DNA of 64,000 nt from Microcaldota archaeon. GTDB lineage: Archaea; Micrarchaeota; Micrarchaeia; Micrarchaeales; Micrarchaeaceae. Where the stretch lies: positions 62,001 through 126,000 of the forward strand of contig JAKAUP010000007.1 of NCBI GenBank assembly GCA_021817565.1, written 5' to 3'. This document shows, piece by piece, positions 43,323-53,039 of the stretch (position 1 is the stretch's first letter; every line of letters starts with the position of its first letter). The position numbers and the translations under genes were made by a program. The notes under the pieces were generated by a model. The model saw nothing but the letters and a program-made list of their open reading frames with translations. It made no database searches and was not told where the DNA came from.

Positions 43323-44417
43323 ATGCCGCTTACACGCATAAATGTCGGTCCAATACACCCAAGCACTCACGGAGTATTGCGTTTTATAGTAGACCTTGAC
43401 GGCGACACAATAGAGCACATAGAAACGCATGTAGGCTTCCTCCACCGGGGCGTAGAAAAGCTGTGCGAAAGTAGGATGTATATGCAAATTCCGTCATACA
43501 CGGAAAAACTGGACTATCTCGCACCCCTATCGTGGGACGACCTATATGTCAACACCGTAGAAAAGGTGCTTGGGCTCGAAGTCAAAGAGACAGCAAAATA
43601 TGCAAGGATGGTTCTGCTAGAGTTCCAAAGGATTGCAAGCCATTTGGTATTCATCGGAACGTTGTGCAACGATATGGGCCAGATGTTTACCTTGTTCATG
43701 TGGACATTCAGGGAGCGGGACATGGTATTAAAGTTCTTGGAGGACGTTTCAGGAGGAAGGATGTTCTATGTAAACATCAGGCTCACGGGCCTGAACAGGA
43801 ATCTTCCGGCAGATTTCAAGGAGCGCGCGCACGCGCTTGCAGACATTCTGGAAACAAAAATCCAGAGTTACAGGGATATGACAGAAGGGAACCCGATCTT
43901 CATGGAAAGAACAAAGGGAGTGGGAAGGATAAGCCAAAAGGATGCGATAGCACACGGAATATCCGGACACGCTCTAAGGGCAACAGGGATAGCATACGAC
44001 ATTAGAAAGGCCAATCCCTACTATGAGTATTCAAAAATGAAATTCAGGGTATGTACAGAAACAGGGGGAGACGCATATTCGAGGTACAAGGTGAGGTATA
44101 ACGAGATATTCGAAAGCATAAAGATAATACGTCAGGCGCTTGACGCGATGCCAGATGGTGACGTGCTGGGAATGCCCATAAAGCTTATATCGCCGCAAGC
44201 CAAGCCTGACATAATAGTTAATAACGCTGAGCTTCCAAAGGGAGAAGGGATAATATACCTTGTCCCAGACAAGCAACGTCCTTACCGTATATATCTCAGA
44301 TCAGGGACATACACAAATACGGCAATCCTTGAGCATATGTGCAAGGGGATAAAATATGCAGACCTCTTTACTATATTGGGCAGCATGGATCTTGTCGCAG
44401 GGGATATAGATAAGTGA
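43323..44417 (+). CDS. nuoD: NADH-quinone oxidoreductase-like subunit D
   Basis: 364 residues, the quinone-site 49-kDa subunit. Conserved segments are VGPIHPSTHGVLRF, THVGFLHRGVEKL, SHLVFIGTLCNDMGQM and the C-terminal ILGSMDLVAGDIDK. ATG 43323 is preferred to the GTG at 43317. Later nuo genes (H to N) do not follow; a prefoldin gene comes next, so the rest of the complex must be encoded elsewhere. Confidence 0.96.
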   Translation: MPLTRINVGPIHPSTHGVLRFIVDLDGDTIEHIETHVGFLHRGVEKLCESRMYMQIPSYTEKLDYLAPLSWDDLYVNTVEKVLGLEVKETAKYARMVLLEFQRIASHLVFIGTLCNDMGQMFTLFMWTFRERDMVLKFLEDVSGGRMFYVNIRLTGLNRNLPADFKERAHALADILETKIQSYRDMTEGNPIFMERTKGVGRISQKDAIAHGISGHALRATGIAYDIRKANPYYEYSKMKFRVCTETGGDAYSRYKVRYNEIFESIKIIRQALDAMPDGDVLGMPIKLISPQAKPDIIVNNAELPKGEGIIYLVPDKQRPYRIYLRSGTYTNTAILEHMCKGIKYADLFTILGSMDLVAGDIDK

Positions 44418-44421
44418 TATT

Positions 44422-44769
44422 ATGGAAAACAATCAAAAGAAGAACATAGAAGAGAAGACGATGGATTACCAGAGGATAAACGAACAACTTGAATCCCTCT
44501 CGTCCCAGAAGGACAGGTTTTCGATGCAGAAGGCAGAGTACAAAAACGCCGAAACGGAGATAACAAACGCAAAAGGGAAGATATATTCGGCGGTGGGCTC
44601 TGTAATCGTGGAAGTATCAAAGGAAGATGCATCAAAGACAATCAAGGAAAAGATAGAGATGGTAGATCTGCGCCTAAGCGTGATAACCAAACAGATCGCA
44701 GAGCTATCAGAAAAGGAGAAGAAGGCAAGGGCCGAACTCGAAAACATGCTGAAGCCGGCCCCAAGCTAA
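44422..44769 (+). CDS. pfdB: Prefoldin beta subunit
   Basis: 115 residues. Two long coiled-coil helices (NEQLESLSSQKDRFSMQKAE and LSVITKQIAELSEKEKKAR) flank a short beta hairpin (GKIYSAVGSVIVEVSK), the prefoldin-beta layout. Prefoldin passes unfolded proteins to the thermosome, which is encoded at 49.2 kb. It starts 4 nt after nuoD. Confidence 0.85.
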   Translation: MENNQKKNIEEKTMDYQRINEQLESLSSQKDRFSMQKAEYKNAETEITNAKGKIYSAVGSVIVEVSKEDASKTIKEKIEMVDLRLSVITKQIAELSEKEKKARAELENMLKPAPS

Positions 44770-44781
44770 ATTGGTAATCTG

Positions 44782-45765
44782 ATGGGGATAGGAATAGGAG
44801 AGCTGAAAAGCATGCTCGAACGGTACAGAAAATCAAATGTCTCCATAGCATCGCATTCAATAGGCGATGCAGACTTCATAGGTTCTGCGATTGCGCTTGC
44901 CGAGTATATCCCAAACTCGAAAATCATAGTACAAGACAAGATATCCGCAAACGTTGAGCGGATACTTAAACAGAACGGCATATTACTCAAGACAGATAGT
45001 TCGCTTGGCAATCCAGATTTGATCATACTTCTCGACGTAAACAACTTCCAGAACTGTGGCACATTGCAAACAGAGTTATCAAAAACAAAAAAGAGCATAC
45101 TCATCATAGACCACCACCATCCTAAAGCCGAGGAAAGGGAAAACGTAATAACGTTCGACCAGGAGGAATACTCTTCTACCTGCAACATAGTATACAGCGT
45201 CCTCAAAGAGCTGGGATTCAAGCTGACGCAAAAGTCGGCAGAGATGCTCCTAATCGGCATGGTGTCAGACTCCGCAGAACTGATCAATTCAACGCCAAAA
45301 ACATTCATGCACGTATCAGAGATACTCGATTATACGAAAACCGACTATGCGGACATAGTAGAAGAAATATCCTACAATCTTAACTCAAAGGAACGCGAAG
45401 AGATAATCTCAGATATATGCTCATCAAGCAAGGAAAACATATCTGGTATACTGATACTGTACGGAGAGTCAAAGCTGCCCGCGCACATATCCGCGGACTT
45501 TGCAGTAAAAGCAGGGGCAGACATAGCCCTATTTTACTCGTATTACAAAGAGGAAATATCAATATCTGCAAGGATGCGTCACTCCACCGAGAAGAAGCGC
45601 AAAATACACCTTGGCGAGATAATGGGCAAATGCGCGCATGCAATAAACGGCACGGGCGGAGGACACAGCTGTGCGGCAGGCGCATACGGCCCCAAAAAGG
45701 AAGGGTATAAAGATTTCGTAAAGGAGTTCAAGGAGATGGTTTCTGCAACTGCGGCGGTTTTATGA
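44782..45765 (+). CDS. DHH family phosphoesterase
   Basis: 327 residues. DHH domain with HSIGDADFIGSAIALAEY, LIILLDVNN and IIDHHHPKAEE, then a DHHA1 domain ending NGTGGGHSCAAGAYG. The metal-binding residues are present, so it is likely active as a nuclease or small-oligonucleotide/cyclic-dinucleotide phosphodiesterase (RecJ/NrnA group). In archaea, RecJ-like proteins can join GINS (GAN), but this short form looks more NrnA-like. It overlaps mre11 by 4 bp, hinting at a repair link. Confidence 0.85.
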   Translation: MGIGIGELKSMLERYRKSNVSIASHSIGDADFIGSAIALAEYIPNSKIIVQDKISANVERILKQNGILLKTDSSLGNPDLIILLDVNNFQNCGTLQTELSKTKKSILIIDHHHPKAEERENVITFDQEEYSSTCNIVYSVLKELGFKLTQKSAEMLLIGMVSDSAELINSTPKTFMHVSEILDYTKTDYADIVEEISYNLNSKEREEIISDICSSSKENISGILILYGESKLPAHISADFAVKAGADIALFYSYYKEEISISARMRHSTEKKRKIHLGEIMGKCAHAINGTGGGHSCAAGAYGPKKEGYKDFVKEFKEMVSATAAVL

Positions 45766-46991
45766 AGATAGGGATAGTATCTGACATGCACCTTGGATAC
45801 GAAAGGTTCAGGGAGGATGCATACACTCAGGCAAAACGTGCGCTAGACCTCGCATCTGCATCCTGCGATCTTATACTGATCCCTGGCGATGTGTTTGATA
45901 ACAGAACCCCTTCTCCGGAGGTTATAGCAGAAGGGATAAACATATTCAGGGAGTTGTCAAAAAGAGCATGGCAAGCAAAAGTTACCGATTACATATCCGA
46001 GAGAGAGACGCACACAAGCGTGCCGGTAGTGGCGATTTCGGGCACGCATGAGCGCACGGCAATCGGGAGGGACAATGCGCTACGACTTCTAGACTTGGCA
46101 GGCCTGCTTGTCGATACTAGCGAATCAACCACAATAATATCAAAGGGCGAGGAAAGGGTCGCAATCTATGGGATAGGGGGAGTCTCAGAGGAACTGTTCA
46201 AATCAAAGATAGGTGAGCTGGCGCCTAGGCCGGTAGAGGGTGCATTCAACATATTCATGTTCCATCAGTCAGTCTACGAACTGCTCCCATTTAACGAGGC
46301 TTTTGTAAGGACCGAAGAACTCCCAAAAGGATTCGACCTTTATATAGACGGGCATTTGCACACGAACACTGAGACCGAGGCGCATCGCAAGCCGTTCCTG
46401 ATACCCGGCAGCACTGTAATAACCCAGATGAAAGAAGGAGAGCAATCCAGCAAAGGCTTCATAATATTCGATACAAAGGAAAGGAAGCATACATTCGTTG
46501 AGATAAACTCGCGCGCCTTTGTATCAAAAGAGATAAATGTTTCCGGGAAAAGCAGCACGCAAATCAAAGAGAGGTGCGCAGAGACTATAGCGGAGATATT
46601 ACGCGATCAACACAATGCCATAATCAGGCTGAGGCTAAAGGGTGAGCTGAACCACGGAATATCGAACAGCGAGATAAGCATAAAAGGGCTAATTGGCAGA
46701 TACTCAAAGGAGGCTTTTATAGAAGTGGACACTTCAAAAATAACAAATGCCTCTGTGGAAGAAGGGATAAGGGAGGTAAGGGAAAACAAGATTCACGGTG
46801 AATCAATCAAGGAGCAAGGACTGGCTACACTTCAGCAGGCGCTTGAATCTCTCGGCTTTACCTTGGGGATACCCTCATCAGAACTGTTCGAGATGCTTGT
46901 AAGCACAGAACTCAAGAAAGAACGCCTCACAGAGCAGATACTGGAAAAGTTAGACGCTGCAGACGAGAAAGAGAATAAGGAAAAAGGCTAA
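45762..46991 (+). CDS. mre11: DNA double-strand break repair nuclease Mre11
   Basis: 409 residues. Calcineurin-like phosphoesterase core with GIVSDMHLGYERF, IPGDVFDNRTPS, ISGTHERT and IDGHLHTN, the Mn-binding residues of Mre11. The region after about residue 240 is the capping and Rad50-binding part, ending in a charged tail. In many archaea herA-mre11-rad50-nurA are clustered; none of the partners is here. The end overlaps convergent eL14 by 4 bp. Confidence 0.9.
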   Translation: MKIGIVSDMHLGYERFREDAYTQAKRALDLASASCDLILIPGDVFDNRTPSPEVIAEGINIFRELSKRAWQAKVTDYISERETHTSVPVVAISGTHERTAIGRDNALRLLDLAGLLVDTSESTTIISKGEERVAIYGIGGVSEELFKSKIGELAPRPVEGAFNIFMFHQSVYELLPFNEAFVRTEELPKGFDLYIDGHLHTNTETEAHRKPFLIPGSTVITQMKEGEQSSKGFIIFDTKERKHTFVEINSRAFVSKEINVSGKSSTQIKERCAETIAEILRDQHNAIIRLRLKGELNHGISNSEISIKGLIGRYSKEAFIEVDTSKITNASVEEGIREVRENKIHGESIKEQGLATLQQALESLGFTLGIPSSELFEMLVSTELKKERLTEQILEKLDAADEKENKEKG

Positions 46992-47224
46992 TGGCTCCCC
47001 GATGCCGGTTCCAAGCCAATCGCTTTTTCCACTGCCTCCTTGTTTTTGGGATCAACTTTCTGCTCAAGAAACTCAAGATGGCGGGGGTTGCACCGTCGTT
47101 CCTTCTTTCTTGCGGCAGTAACTATCTTTACGAATCCGTCGCTTTCAACGCCAGTTATTACCGCCTTCTTGCCCGCGTCCCTTCCGTATTTCTTTATGCA
47201 AACTCTTCCTACTTCCAATAACAT
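46988..47224 (-). CDS. rpl14e: Ribosomal protein eL14
   Basis: 78 residues with an SH3-like fold: LLEVGRVCIKKYGRDAGKKAVI is the family start. Last gene of a classic archaeal run (adk, DUF106, eL34, cmk, eL14) that usually continues to cbf5; here it meets mre11. Confidence 0.93.
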   Translation of the reverse strand: MLLEVGRVCIKKYGRDAGKKAVITGVESDGFVKIVTAARKKERRCNPRHLEFLEQKVDPKNKEAVEKAIGLEPASGSH

Positions 47225-47228
47225 ACAT

Positions 47229-47750
47229 TCACCTTCTCATTTTTTCTTTTAGTGCAGAGGATATCAGGCTTACCGAACCGTCAATACTTATCTTTCCGGT
47301 GTTTATCTGCAGGTCAAAATCATCATGATTGGTTATATCTACCACATAAAACTTTTTAAAATGCTCTATGGCTGTGCGATCTATCTCAAGCATGCGCGCC
47401 CTTGCATCATTCTCGTCCTCTATGTTCTCTCTTCTCATATACCTCTTAACCCTTACCTCATCCTGCGCGTACAGCCATATCCTGAGCGTCGCGTCTTTTA
47501 TGAGCCATGGGCTGAGCCATGTGCTTATCACACAGTCTTCTTTTGAGGCCATCTCGATAGTCTTCATATCGAAATTCTTTACAAACTCCTCGTCCGTCTC
47601 ATCGATAAAAGAGGTAAGCTTCTTGTTTTCACTGAGGTAATCCTTATACGAGTTTTTAACGTGCAGCAATCCCATGTCGGAAGCGACCCGTTCTGAGATG
47701 GTCGTCTTTCCCGAACCGGTCAATCCGCTTATACAAATCTTAACTACCAT
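47229..47750 (-). CDS. cmk: Cytidylate kinase
   Basis: 173 residues; phosphorylates CMP/dCMP. P-loop SGLTGSGKTTISERVA, VISTWLSPWLIKD and the lid RYMRRENIEDENDARAR fit the short archaeal cytidylate kinases. Located between eL34 and eL14 as in many archaea. Confidence 0.92.
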   Translation of the reverse strand: MVVKICISGLTGSGKTTISERVASDMGLLHVKNSYKDYLSENKKLTSFIDETDEEFVKNFDMKTIEMASKEDCVISTWLSPWLIKDATLRIWLYAQDEVRVKRYMRRENIEDENDARARMLEIDRTAIEHFKKFYVVDITNHDDFDLQINTGKISIDGSVSLISSALKEKMRR

Positions 47751-47755
47751 TTTTA

Positions 47756-48082
47756 TCAGTGCGCCACAAGCTGTAATACATAAGCCTTATATTTGGTGCC
47801 CAGGTCGTCAAGCTTGAGTTCTCCCTGTTCCACCCTGCTGCCGAACTTTATTACCTCCGCAGAGCACTTGCTGCACAATACTCCTCCGAACTGCCTGCTC
47901 GTCGTCCTTCTGCTCTTTCCGCCCTTGCTGCTTATCCCATTCAGTTCCGCAAGGCATATTGCGCAAACATGTGGCGCATTCCGCGCCCTCCTGTAATGCA
48001 CCACACTTCTTCCGCTCTTTGTCACTCTCTTTAGCTTCTTATAGCTTCTTGATCTGTGCATCGGTTTCGTCAAACTAAACAC
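47756..48082 (-). CDS. rpl34e: Ribosomal protein eL34
   Basis: 108 residues as tracked; a start at the internal Met of MHRSRSYKK gives 100 residues and fits the family better. Zinc pairs CAICLAEL and CSKCSAEV are present, with RTTSRQFGGVLC between them. Confidence 0.92.
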   Translation of the reverse strand: MFSLTKPMHRSRSYKKLKRVTKSGRSVVHYRRARNAPHVCAICLAELNGISSKGGKSRRTTSRQFGGVLCSKCSAEVIKFGSRVEQGELKLDDLGTKYKAYVLQLVAH

Positions 48083-48580
48083 CTATTTGTCGCTAAGCGC
48101 TTCCTCCCCCATGGCTTCCATCCTACTCTTTTTCCTGTCATATAGCGCTATAGTTATACCTACAACCAAACCTAATATAAACACCACCGCTATGAAAAGC
48201 TCCTTGTATCCCATGGGGAATATGAAATTTATAACGTATTTCTGCCACGAACTGAGATAAACACCTATCAGCAAGTAATATATTGCGAGCAACACAGGGA
48301 ATATGACTATCATGGGCTTCATCGAATTCTTCATGCTCTCATTGAAATGAGGCATCATCTCTTTCTGTTTTGCCATAATGTGTTCCTGCGGAGCCTTGTT
48401 TTTGATCATTTCCCGCATCTCTATATTTATCCTGTTCAGCTTTCTTTGTATGCTCCTAGCCTTCTTCGGGTTTCCTAGGGTTCTTTGTATTACAGTAGAC
48501 ATAGCAACATCCAATATCGCTATACCCACTATTATCAAAGCCACGTTGATTGGCATTGGTACTAGAATTGCCGTGGTCAT
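48083..48580 (-). CDS. EMC3/TMCO1-type membrane insertase (DUF106)
   Basis: 165 residues with three membrane segments: VALIIVGIAILDVAMSTVI, then a cytosolic coiled coil (NRINIEMREMIKNKAPQEHI), then PMIVIFPVLLAIYYLLIG and ELFIAVVFILGLVVG. This is the archaeal Oxa1/YidC-superfamily (DUF106) layout, which aids insertion of membrane proteins. Genomic position between adk and eL34 is conserved in archaea, where secY is often close. Confidence 0.87.
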   Translation of the reverse strand: MTTAILVPMPINVALIIVGIAILDVAMSTVIQRTLGNPKKARSIQRKLNRINIEMREMIKNKAPQEHIMAKQKEMMPHFNESMKNSMKPMIVIFPVLLAIYYLLIGVYLSSWQKYVINFIFPMGYKELFIAVVFILGLVVGITIALYDRKKSRMEAMGEEALSDK

Positions 48581-48584
48581 GATA

Positions 48585-49157
48585 TCAATCCATGTTTTTT
48601 ATTGCCTCTATGCATCTGTTTGCCGTTTCTTGAATGCGGCCCTGCCTGTTGTGTATTATGTAAAGCGGCAGGTTTAAATAAGTGGAGTAATACGAGAGAG
48701 CGCTTAGGTTTATCATGCGCTGATTCTCTATCTTTACTTTATCTTCGATCTCTCTAGTCCTGCTTTTGTCCCCCTTTCTTCTAGCCAAAATCTCTTTCTC
48801 TGTCGCGTCTATCATTATTATCCCGGAAAGACCTTTGAGCATTGATATCGCATCGTATGGTATCCCGGAAGTATACCTATTTCCGCTGCATACTGATACG
48901 TGAGTGTCTATAAGCACTGTGCCACTCATGGCGGATATCTGTCTTATGGCAGATTTTCTTAGCGCCGAAGTTACCTTTTTGGGAAGGTATCTTATCTGAT
49001 CCCTGTTCTTTACATATTTCTCCGTCACCGCAATGTCCTTCATCAAAGTACCAATGGTGACCGACTTATACCCTTCTTTTTTAAGCAGCTCCGTCACGCT
49101 CGTCTTTCCTACTCCGGGCGATCCGCATAAGAGGATGCAGTTAAGGGATCTTTTCAT
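48585..49157 (-). CDS. adkA: Archaeal-type adenylate kinase
   Basis: 190 residues. P-loop CGSPGVGKTSVTELL, followed by VLIDTHVSVCSG and IIMIDATEKEILARRKGDKSRTR. This matches the AdkA class found in archaea rather than the bacterial Adk with a long lid. It converts AMP and ATP to two ADP. First of the adk-to-eL14 run; the thermosome gene is 19 nt upstream on the same strand. Confidence 0.88.
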   Translation of the reverse strand: MKRSLNCILLCGSPGVGKTSVTELLKKEGYKSVTIGTLMKDIAVTEKYVKNRDQIRYLPKKVTSALRKSAIRQISAMSGTVLIDTHVSVCSGNRYTSGIPYDAISMLKGLSGIIMIDATEKEILARRKGDKSRTREIEDKVKIENQRMINLSALSYYSTYLNLPLYIIHNRQGRIQETANRCIEAIKNMD

Positions 49158-49176
49158 CTGAACACATCAGAGGGGT

Positions 49177-50820
49177 TTAATCCCCCTCCATTCCTCCGGG
49201 AGGCATTCCTCCAGGTGCGCCTTTCGATCTTGAACTGATAATATCATCTATTCTCAGTATCATCTCGGCGGCCTCGCTTGCACTGTATATCAGCTGTATC
49301 TTCATCTTTGTTGGCTCAAGCACACCGATTGACTCCATGTCTCCCACTGTGTTCTTGAATATATCTACCCCGAATTTCCTGCCGTCCGGAGACTTGTGCT
49401 TGTTCCTCAGTTGTACCAACGTGTCTATCGCGTCAATACCTGCCGTCTCTGCGAGCGTCTTCGGTATGGACTCGAGCGCGTCTGCGAATTTCTGTATCGC
49501 AAGCTGTTCCCTTCCTCCAACCTCTCCGGAATATTGCCTTAGGTTGTCCGCAAGGTCTATTTCGATAGCGCCCCCTCCAACCACATACATCCCGTTGTTC
49601 TCGATGGTTGCTGTTACCGCTCCAAGTACATCCTCAAGCGAACGCTCAACCTCGTCTATCACCTGCTGTGATCCGCCCCTCACGAATATACTTACGCTCT
49701 TGGGGTTCTTGCAGTCCTCTACGAACACCATCTCCTCTCCGCTTACCTTTCTTTCTTCGACAACCCCTGCGCGTCCAAGGTCATCACCCGAGAGGTCGTC
49801 CAGGCTTGTTATTATCTTTGCATTTGTCGCCCTCGCCAGCTTCTCCATATCACTCTTCTTGACACGCCTTATCGCCATTATGCTGTACTTCGCAAGGAAG
49901 TGCTGTGCAACGTCATCTATACCCTTCTGCGTAAACAGCACATTCGCGCCGCTCTTCTTTATTTTTTCGGCCATCTCCTTTAGCATCATCTCTTCCTGCT
50001 GCAGGAATCCCTGGAGTTGCTCTGGTGAGGTTATATCTATCTTTGCGTCCGTTTCCGTCTTCTCTATCTCTAGCGCAGTATCAAGCAGCGCAATCTTCGC
50101 ATCCGCGACGTACCGCGGCATGCTTGGGTGAGTAACCTCCTTATCTATTATCACTCCGCTTACCAGAGAAGTTTCTGCAATGCTTCCTCCAGTCTTCTTC
50201 TCTATCTTTATGTAATCCCTGTCTATTACATAGCGTCCCTTCTGGTTTTTGTCCGTCACTGCGTTTACTGCGTCTATAACAATCTTTGAAAGATGCTCCT
50301 TCGTCTCCCGCTCCCCTATATTCTTTGAACCAAGAGAGACAAGCGCTATCTTCTTCAATATGCTCTCGTCCTTAACATCCGCCTTCTTCGAGCTCTCTAG
50401 GAGAAGCTTGTCAGCCTTTGCGGCAGCCATCTTGTAACCTCTCACTATTATTGTGGGGTGTATCCCCTGTTCAATAAGTTCATCGGCTCCCTTCAACAGA
50501 TTTCCCGCTATTACAACCACGCTTGTGGTTCCATCTCCCACTTCCCTATCCTGACTCTTGGCAACATTCACCATTATCTTTGCCACAGGGTGTTCAACAT
50601 TCATCTCTTCCAGTATGGTGGCTCCGTCATTTGTTATGACGATGTCACCCAAGTCGCTAACAAGCATCTTGTCCATGCCTTTTGGTCCAAGCGTCGTCTT
50701 GACTACATTCGCTACTGCTACCGCAACCGCAATATTCGTCCTTTGGGCATCCCTACCCAACAACCGCGTGGCTCCCTCTGGGAGTAGCATTATCTGTCCT
50801 AAATTCTGGTTCTCTGGCAT
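49177..50820 (-). CDS. thsA: Thermosome subunit (group II chaperonin)
   Basis: 547 residues; ATP-driven folding chamber. It has [50 protein letters not shown] and the apical and C-terminal regions of archaeal chaperonins, with the Gly/Met-rich end [11 protein letters not shown]. One subunit gene is in the window; whether others exist is unknown. A minus-strand AT-rich block near 50905-50925 is a possible promoter, leaving a leader of about 60 nt. Confidence 0.97.
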   Translation of the reverse strand: MPENQNLGQIMLLPEGATRLLGRDAQRTNIAVAVAVANVVKTTLGPKGMDKMLVSDLGDIVITNDGATILEEMNVEHPVAKIMVNVAKSQDREVGDGTTSVVVIAGNLLKGADELIEQGIHPTIIVRGYKMAAAKADKLLLESSKKADVKDESILKKIALVSLGSKNIGERETKEHLSKIVIDAVNAVTDKNQKGRYVIDRDYIKIEKKTGGSIAETSLVSGVIIDKEVTHPSMPRYVADAKIALLDTALEIEKTETDAKIDITSPEQLQGFLQQEEMMLKEMAEKIKKSGANVLFTQKGIDDVAQHFLAKYSIMAIRRVKKSDMEKLARATNAKIITSLDDLSGDDLGRAGVVEERKVSGEEMVFVEDCKNPKSVSIFVRGGSQQVIDEVERSLEDVLGAVTATIENNGMYVVGGGAIEIDLADNLRQYSGEVGGREQLAIQKFADALESIPKTLAETAGIDAIDTLVQLRNKHKSPDGRKFGVDIFKNTVGDMESIGVLEPTKMKIQLIYSASEAAEMILRIDDIISSRSKGAPGGMPPGGMEGD

Positions 50821-51034
50821 ATTTTCACCTATTGTCTGAAAAGCGTTAATATCTCAAATCAAAAAAAGATCCTGTAAATACTAAAATCTCTTAGAATTAT
50901 ACCTACAATAAAATATTTATATTTTGTGCAGGAGCGCAAGACCAAGAAAACAAGCATTTCAGGCCGCCTGTAGTAGGAGTAGCACCCCAAAATCCATATA
51001 TATCATAAAAGCAAAAATGCTTTATTGTGTGGTT

Positions 51035-52108
51035 ATGGGGTCTTATAAAAAGAGGGACGGACACAAGTGGAGCATTCCAAAACTGCTAAGGGTTGCAGGA
51101 GCAGCGGCAATTCTAAGTTCTGCGCTCGCCGCTCCGGTGATGGCTGGCCCAGAGCAGAGCATATACTTCCTTACAGGGGAGAAGGTGATGAATACATACA
51201 CGGATTCAACATCTTCAGATGCAGGAATAACCGATATTATAAAATTCAAAAGAAACGAATTTGCGCTGGGGGTGATGGACGAGGGTCTTGAAGAGGGCGG
51301 GATAAGGACAGGCATTTATGCGGACTATCTCTTCAGGTACAAGATAGCAGACAACATAAACGGGTTTTTGGGCATAGGTCCGTATGTAACGTGGAAAGTG
51401 CCAGTCGGAGAGGAAAACACAGGCGTCAATACCGCGTTGAACACCGACATAACGCTTGGATTTACCACTAGAATAAATCACGACCTAAGCCTTATTTTTC
51501 AGTGGGTGCAGGTAAAAACAGGACTCATTGTAATACAGGATAGCAGAAACACCGACGCAGACAATTTTATGGTAGGTGCAGGATACCGTTTCGGCAATGG
51601 CGATAACACGCGGTACAAGAATTCATCATTCGAGGTATTTTTCGGAAGGTCCGACGCAAGCATGGGATCCGCAACAGATTGGGGCGCTCTGGACGACATA
51701 CACAAAAATGGATACTCCATAAAAGTAGGGTATCTTAACGAGGGCCATTTATATACGAACGAAGGAGGCGAAACAAAAAGGGATGGTATATTTGTGCAGC
51801 TAAGCACGGATTTATACTCAAACAACTTCCTAAAGGTATTTGCAAGTGCAGGCCCTTACATATCATCTACAACGCGTGTGAATCGTGACATGAACGCGTG
51901 CCGCGAAGTTGCGGGAACTCAGGTATGCCAAGAAACAGCCAAAGACGCATACAACATAAACCTGTATGCAAGCAGCGGGGTAAAGTTACTGCTTCCGGAC
52001 AGATGGGAGATTACAGGCAGTGCAAACTACATATACACTGGCAGATTCTTCGATCACAACAACACAAACAGCGTTTTCTGGGGCGTAGGAGTAGGCTATA
52101 GGTTCTAA
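51035..52108 (+). CDS. Secreted outer-membrane-type beta-barrel-like protein
   Basis: 357 residues from ATG 51035 (the track start at 50924 lies upstream of a TATATAT box at 50996-51004, so it is rejected). A Sec signal peptide is clear: basic start, hydrophobic AGAAAILSSALAAPVMA, then a small-residue cleavage site. The mature part has many amphipathic beta strands (GFLGIGPYVTWKV, LSLIFQWVQVK, DNFMVGAGYRFG, YSIKVGYLNEGH, FASAGPYIS) alternating with polar turns, and the last strand is WGVGVGYRF with a terminal Phe, the signature of bacterial outer-membrane barrels. No helix or anchor is seen. Function unknown; a bacterial origin is inferred. The gene overlaps convergent mrp by 4 bp. Confidence 0.75.
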   Translation: MGSYKKRDGHKWSIPKLLRVAGAAAILSSALAAPVMAGPEQSIYFLTGEKVMNTYTDSTSSDAGITDIIKFKRNEFALGVMDEGLEEGGIRTGIYADYLFRYKIADNINGFLGIGPYVTWKVPVGEENTGVNTALNTDITLGFTTRINHDLSLIFQWVQVKTGLIVIQDSRNTDADNFMVGAGYRFGNGDNTRYKNSSFEVFFGRSDASMGSATDWGALDDIHKNGYSIKVGYLNEGHLYTNEGGETKRDGIFVQLSTDLYSNNFLKVFASAGPYISSTTRVNRDMNACREVAGTQVCQETAKDAYNINLYASSGVKLLLPDRWEITGSANYIYTGRFFDHNNTNSVFWGVGVGYRF

Positions 52109-52890
52109 TCAAGCAGCGATTTTTCTATAATCCCCTTGAAAATGTTGTACATATGTTCGTCTGATAGGACAGGAACATTTCCAAGCGCGTCCATCTCTGC
52201 CATCCTCCGGTCCCTCGGAATAAAACCTAAAAATGTGCTTCCAACATCCCTGGCAACCTCCTCAGAATTTCTACCTTGGTTATTATCGGACATATTCTCC
52301 ACAACTCCAAGAATGCTTACGCCGAACCTCTTTACCATGAGGGCAGACTTTTTTGAATCCATAGCAGAGACTCTTCCAGGCCCTGTAACTATTATGAACC
52401 CTCTCATATCCACAAGCTGCAGTATGCTTAGCGGGGCATCGCTGGTGCCTGGCGGCAAATCCATTACAAGGTAATCTAACTCCCCCCAGTCAGTCTTTTC
52501 AAAAAAATCTTCCAGCATTTTTGCCACTAAGGGCCCCCTCCATATTATAGGTTTTTTAGAGTCGTCAACAAGCATCGCAGTAGAGGCAATCTTTACCCCA
52601 TTTTTTAAGATCGGGACCAGAGGTATCCTTGATATATCCATCTTATCATCGATATTAAGGAAGGCCGGGACATTAGGGCAGTCTATGTCCGCGTCAAGCA
52701 AGCCCACTTTATACCCCATCCTACTAAGCGCATACGCAAGATTTATCGATACGGTAGTTTTCCCTACCCCCCCTTTTGCGCTATACACTCCTATCTTATG
52801 CTTCACTCCAGACAGGCTCCTCTTTATCGCCTCCTTCTTCTTCAACACGTTAATAAAAGAGGGATGCATCCCAGAATTCTCTTCTCCCAT
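52105..52890 (-). CDS. Mrp/NBP35 family Fe-S carrier ATPase
   Basis: 261 residues from ATG 52890, chosen because GGTGATT stands five bases upstream and a TATA-like TTATATACTT lies near 52945; the longer track start adds an unlikely hydrophobic leader. Deviant Walker A YSAKGGVGKTT, LLDADIDCPNVP and VMDLPPGTSDAPLS are typical of Mrp/ApbC scaffold proteins that assemble and deliver iron-sulfur clusters. Clients such as aconitase and NuoB are encoded in this window. Confidence 0.85.
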   Translation of the reverse strand: MGEENSGMHPSFINVLKKKEAIKRSLSGVKHKIGVYSAKGGVGKTTVSINLAYALSRMGYKVGLLDADIDCPNVPAFLNIDDKMDISRIPLVPILKNGVKIASTAMLVDDSKKPIIWRGPLVAKMLEDFFEKTDWGELDYLVMDLPPGTSDAPLSILQLVDMRGFIIVTGPGRVSAMDSKKSALMVKRFGVSILGVVENMSDNNQGRNSEEVARDVGSTFLGFIPRDRRMAEMDALGNVPVLSDEHMYNIFKGIIEKSLLD

Positions 52891-53039
52891 ACAATCACCG
52901 CAGGCAGAACCAGCAAAAGTCCAACACATCAACCTAAATCGGAAAAGTATATAAGCTTTACATAGGATAATAAGTAAAAAAGAGAGCAAGATGCAACGCT
53001 TATTTTTAACGTTGGAAGTGTTCTTTTTAGGTGTTTTCA

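Noticed and set aside
49337-50131. 264-codon plus-strand ORF opposite the thermosome gene
   Set aside because: Antisense to a fully conserved chaperonin; Ser/Cys-rich shadow typical of complementary frames.
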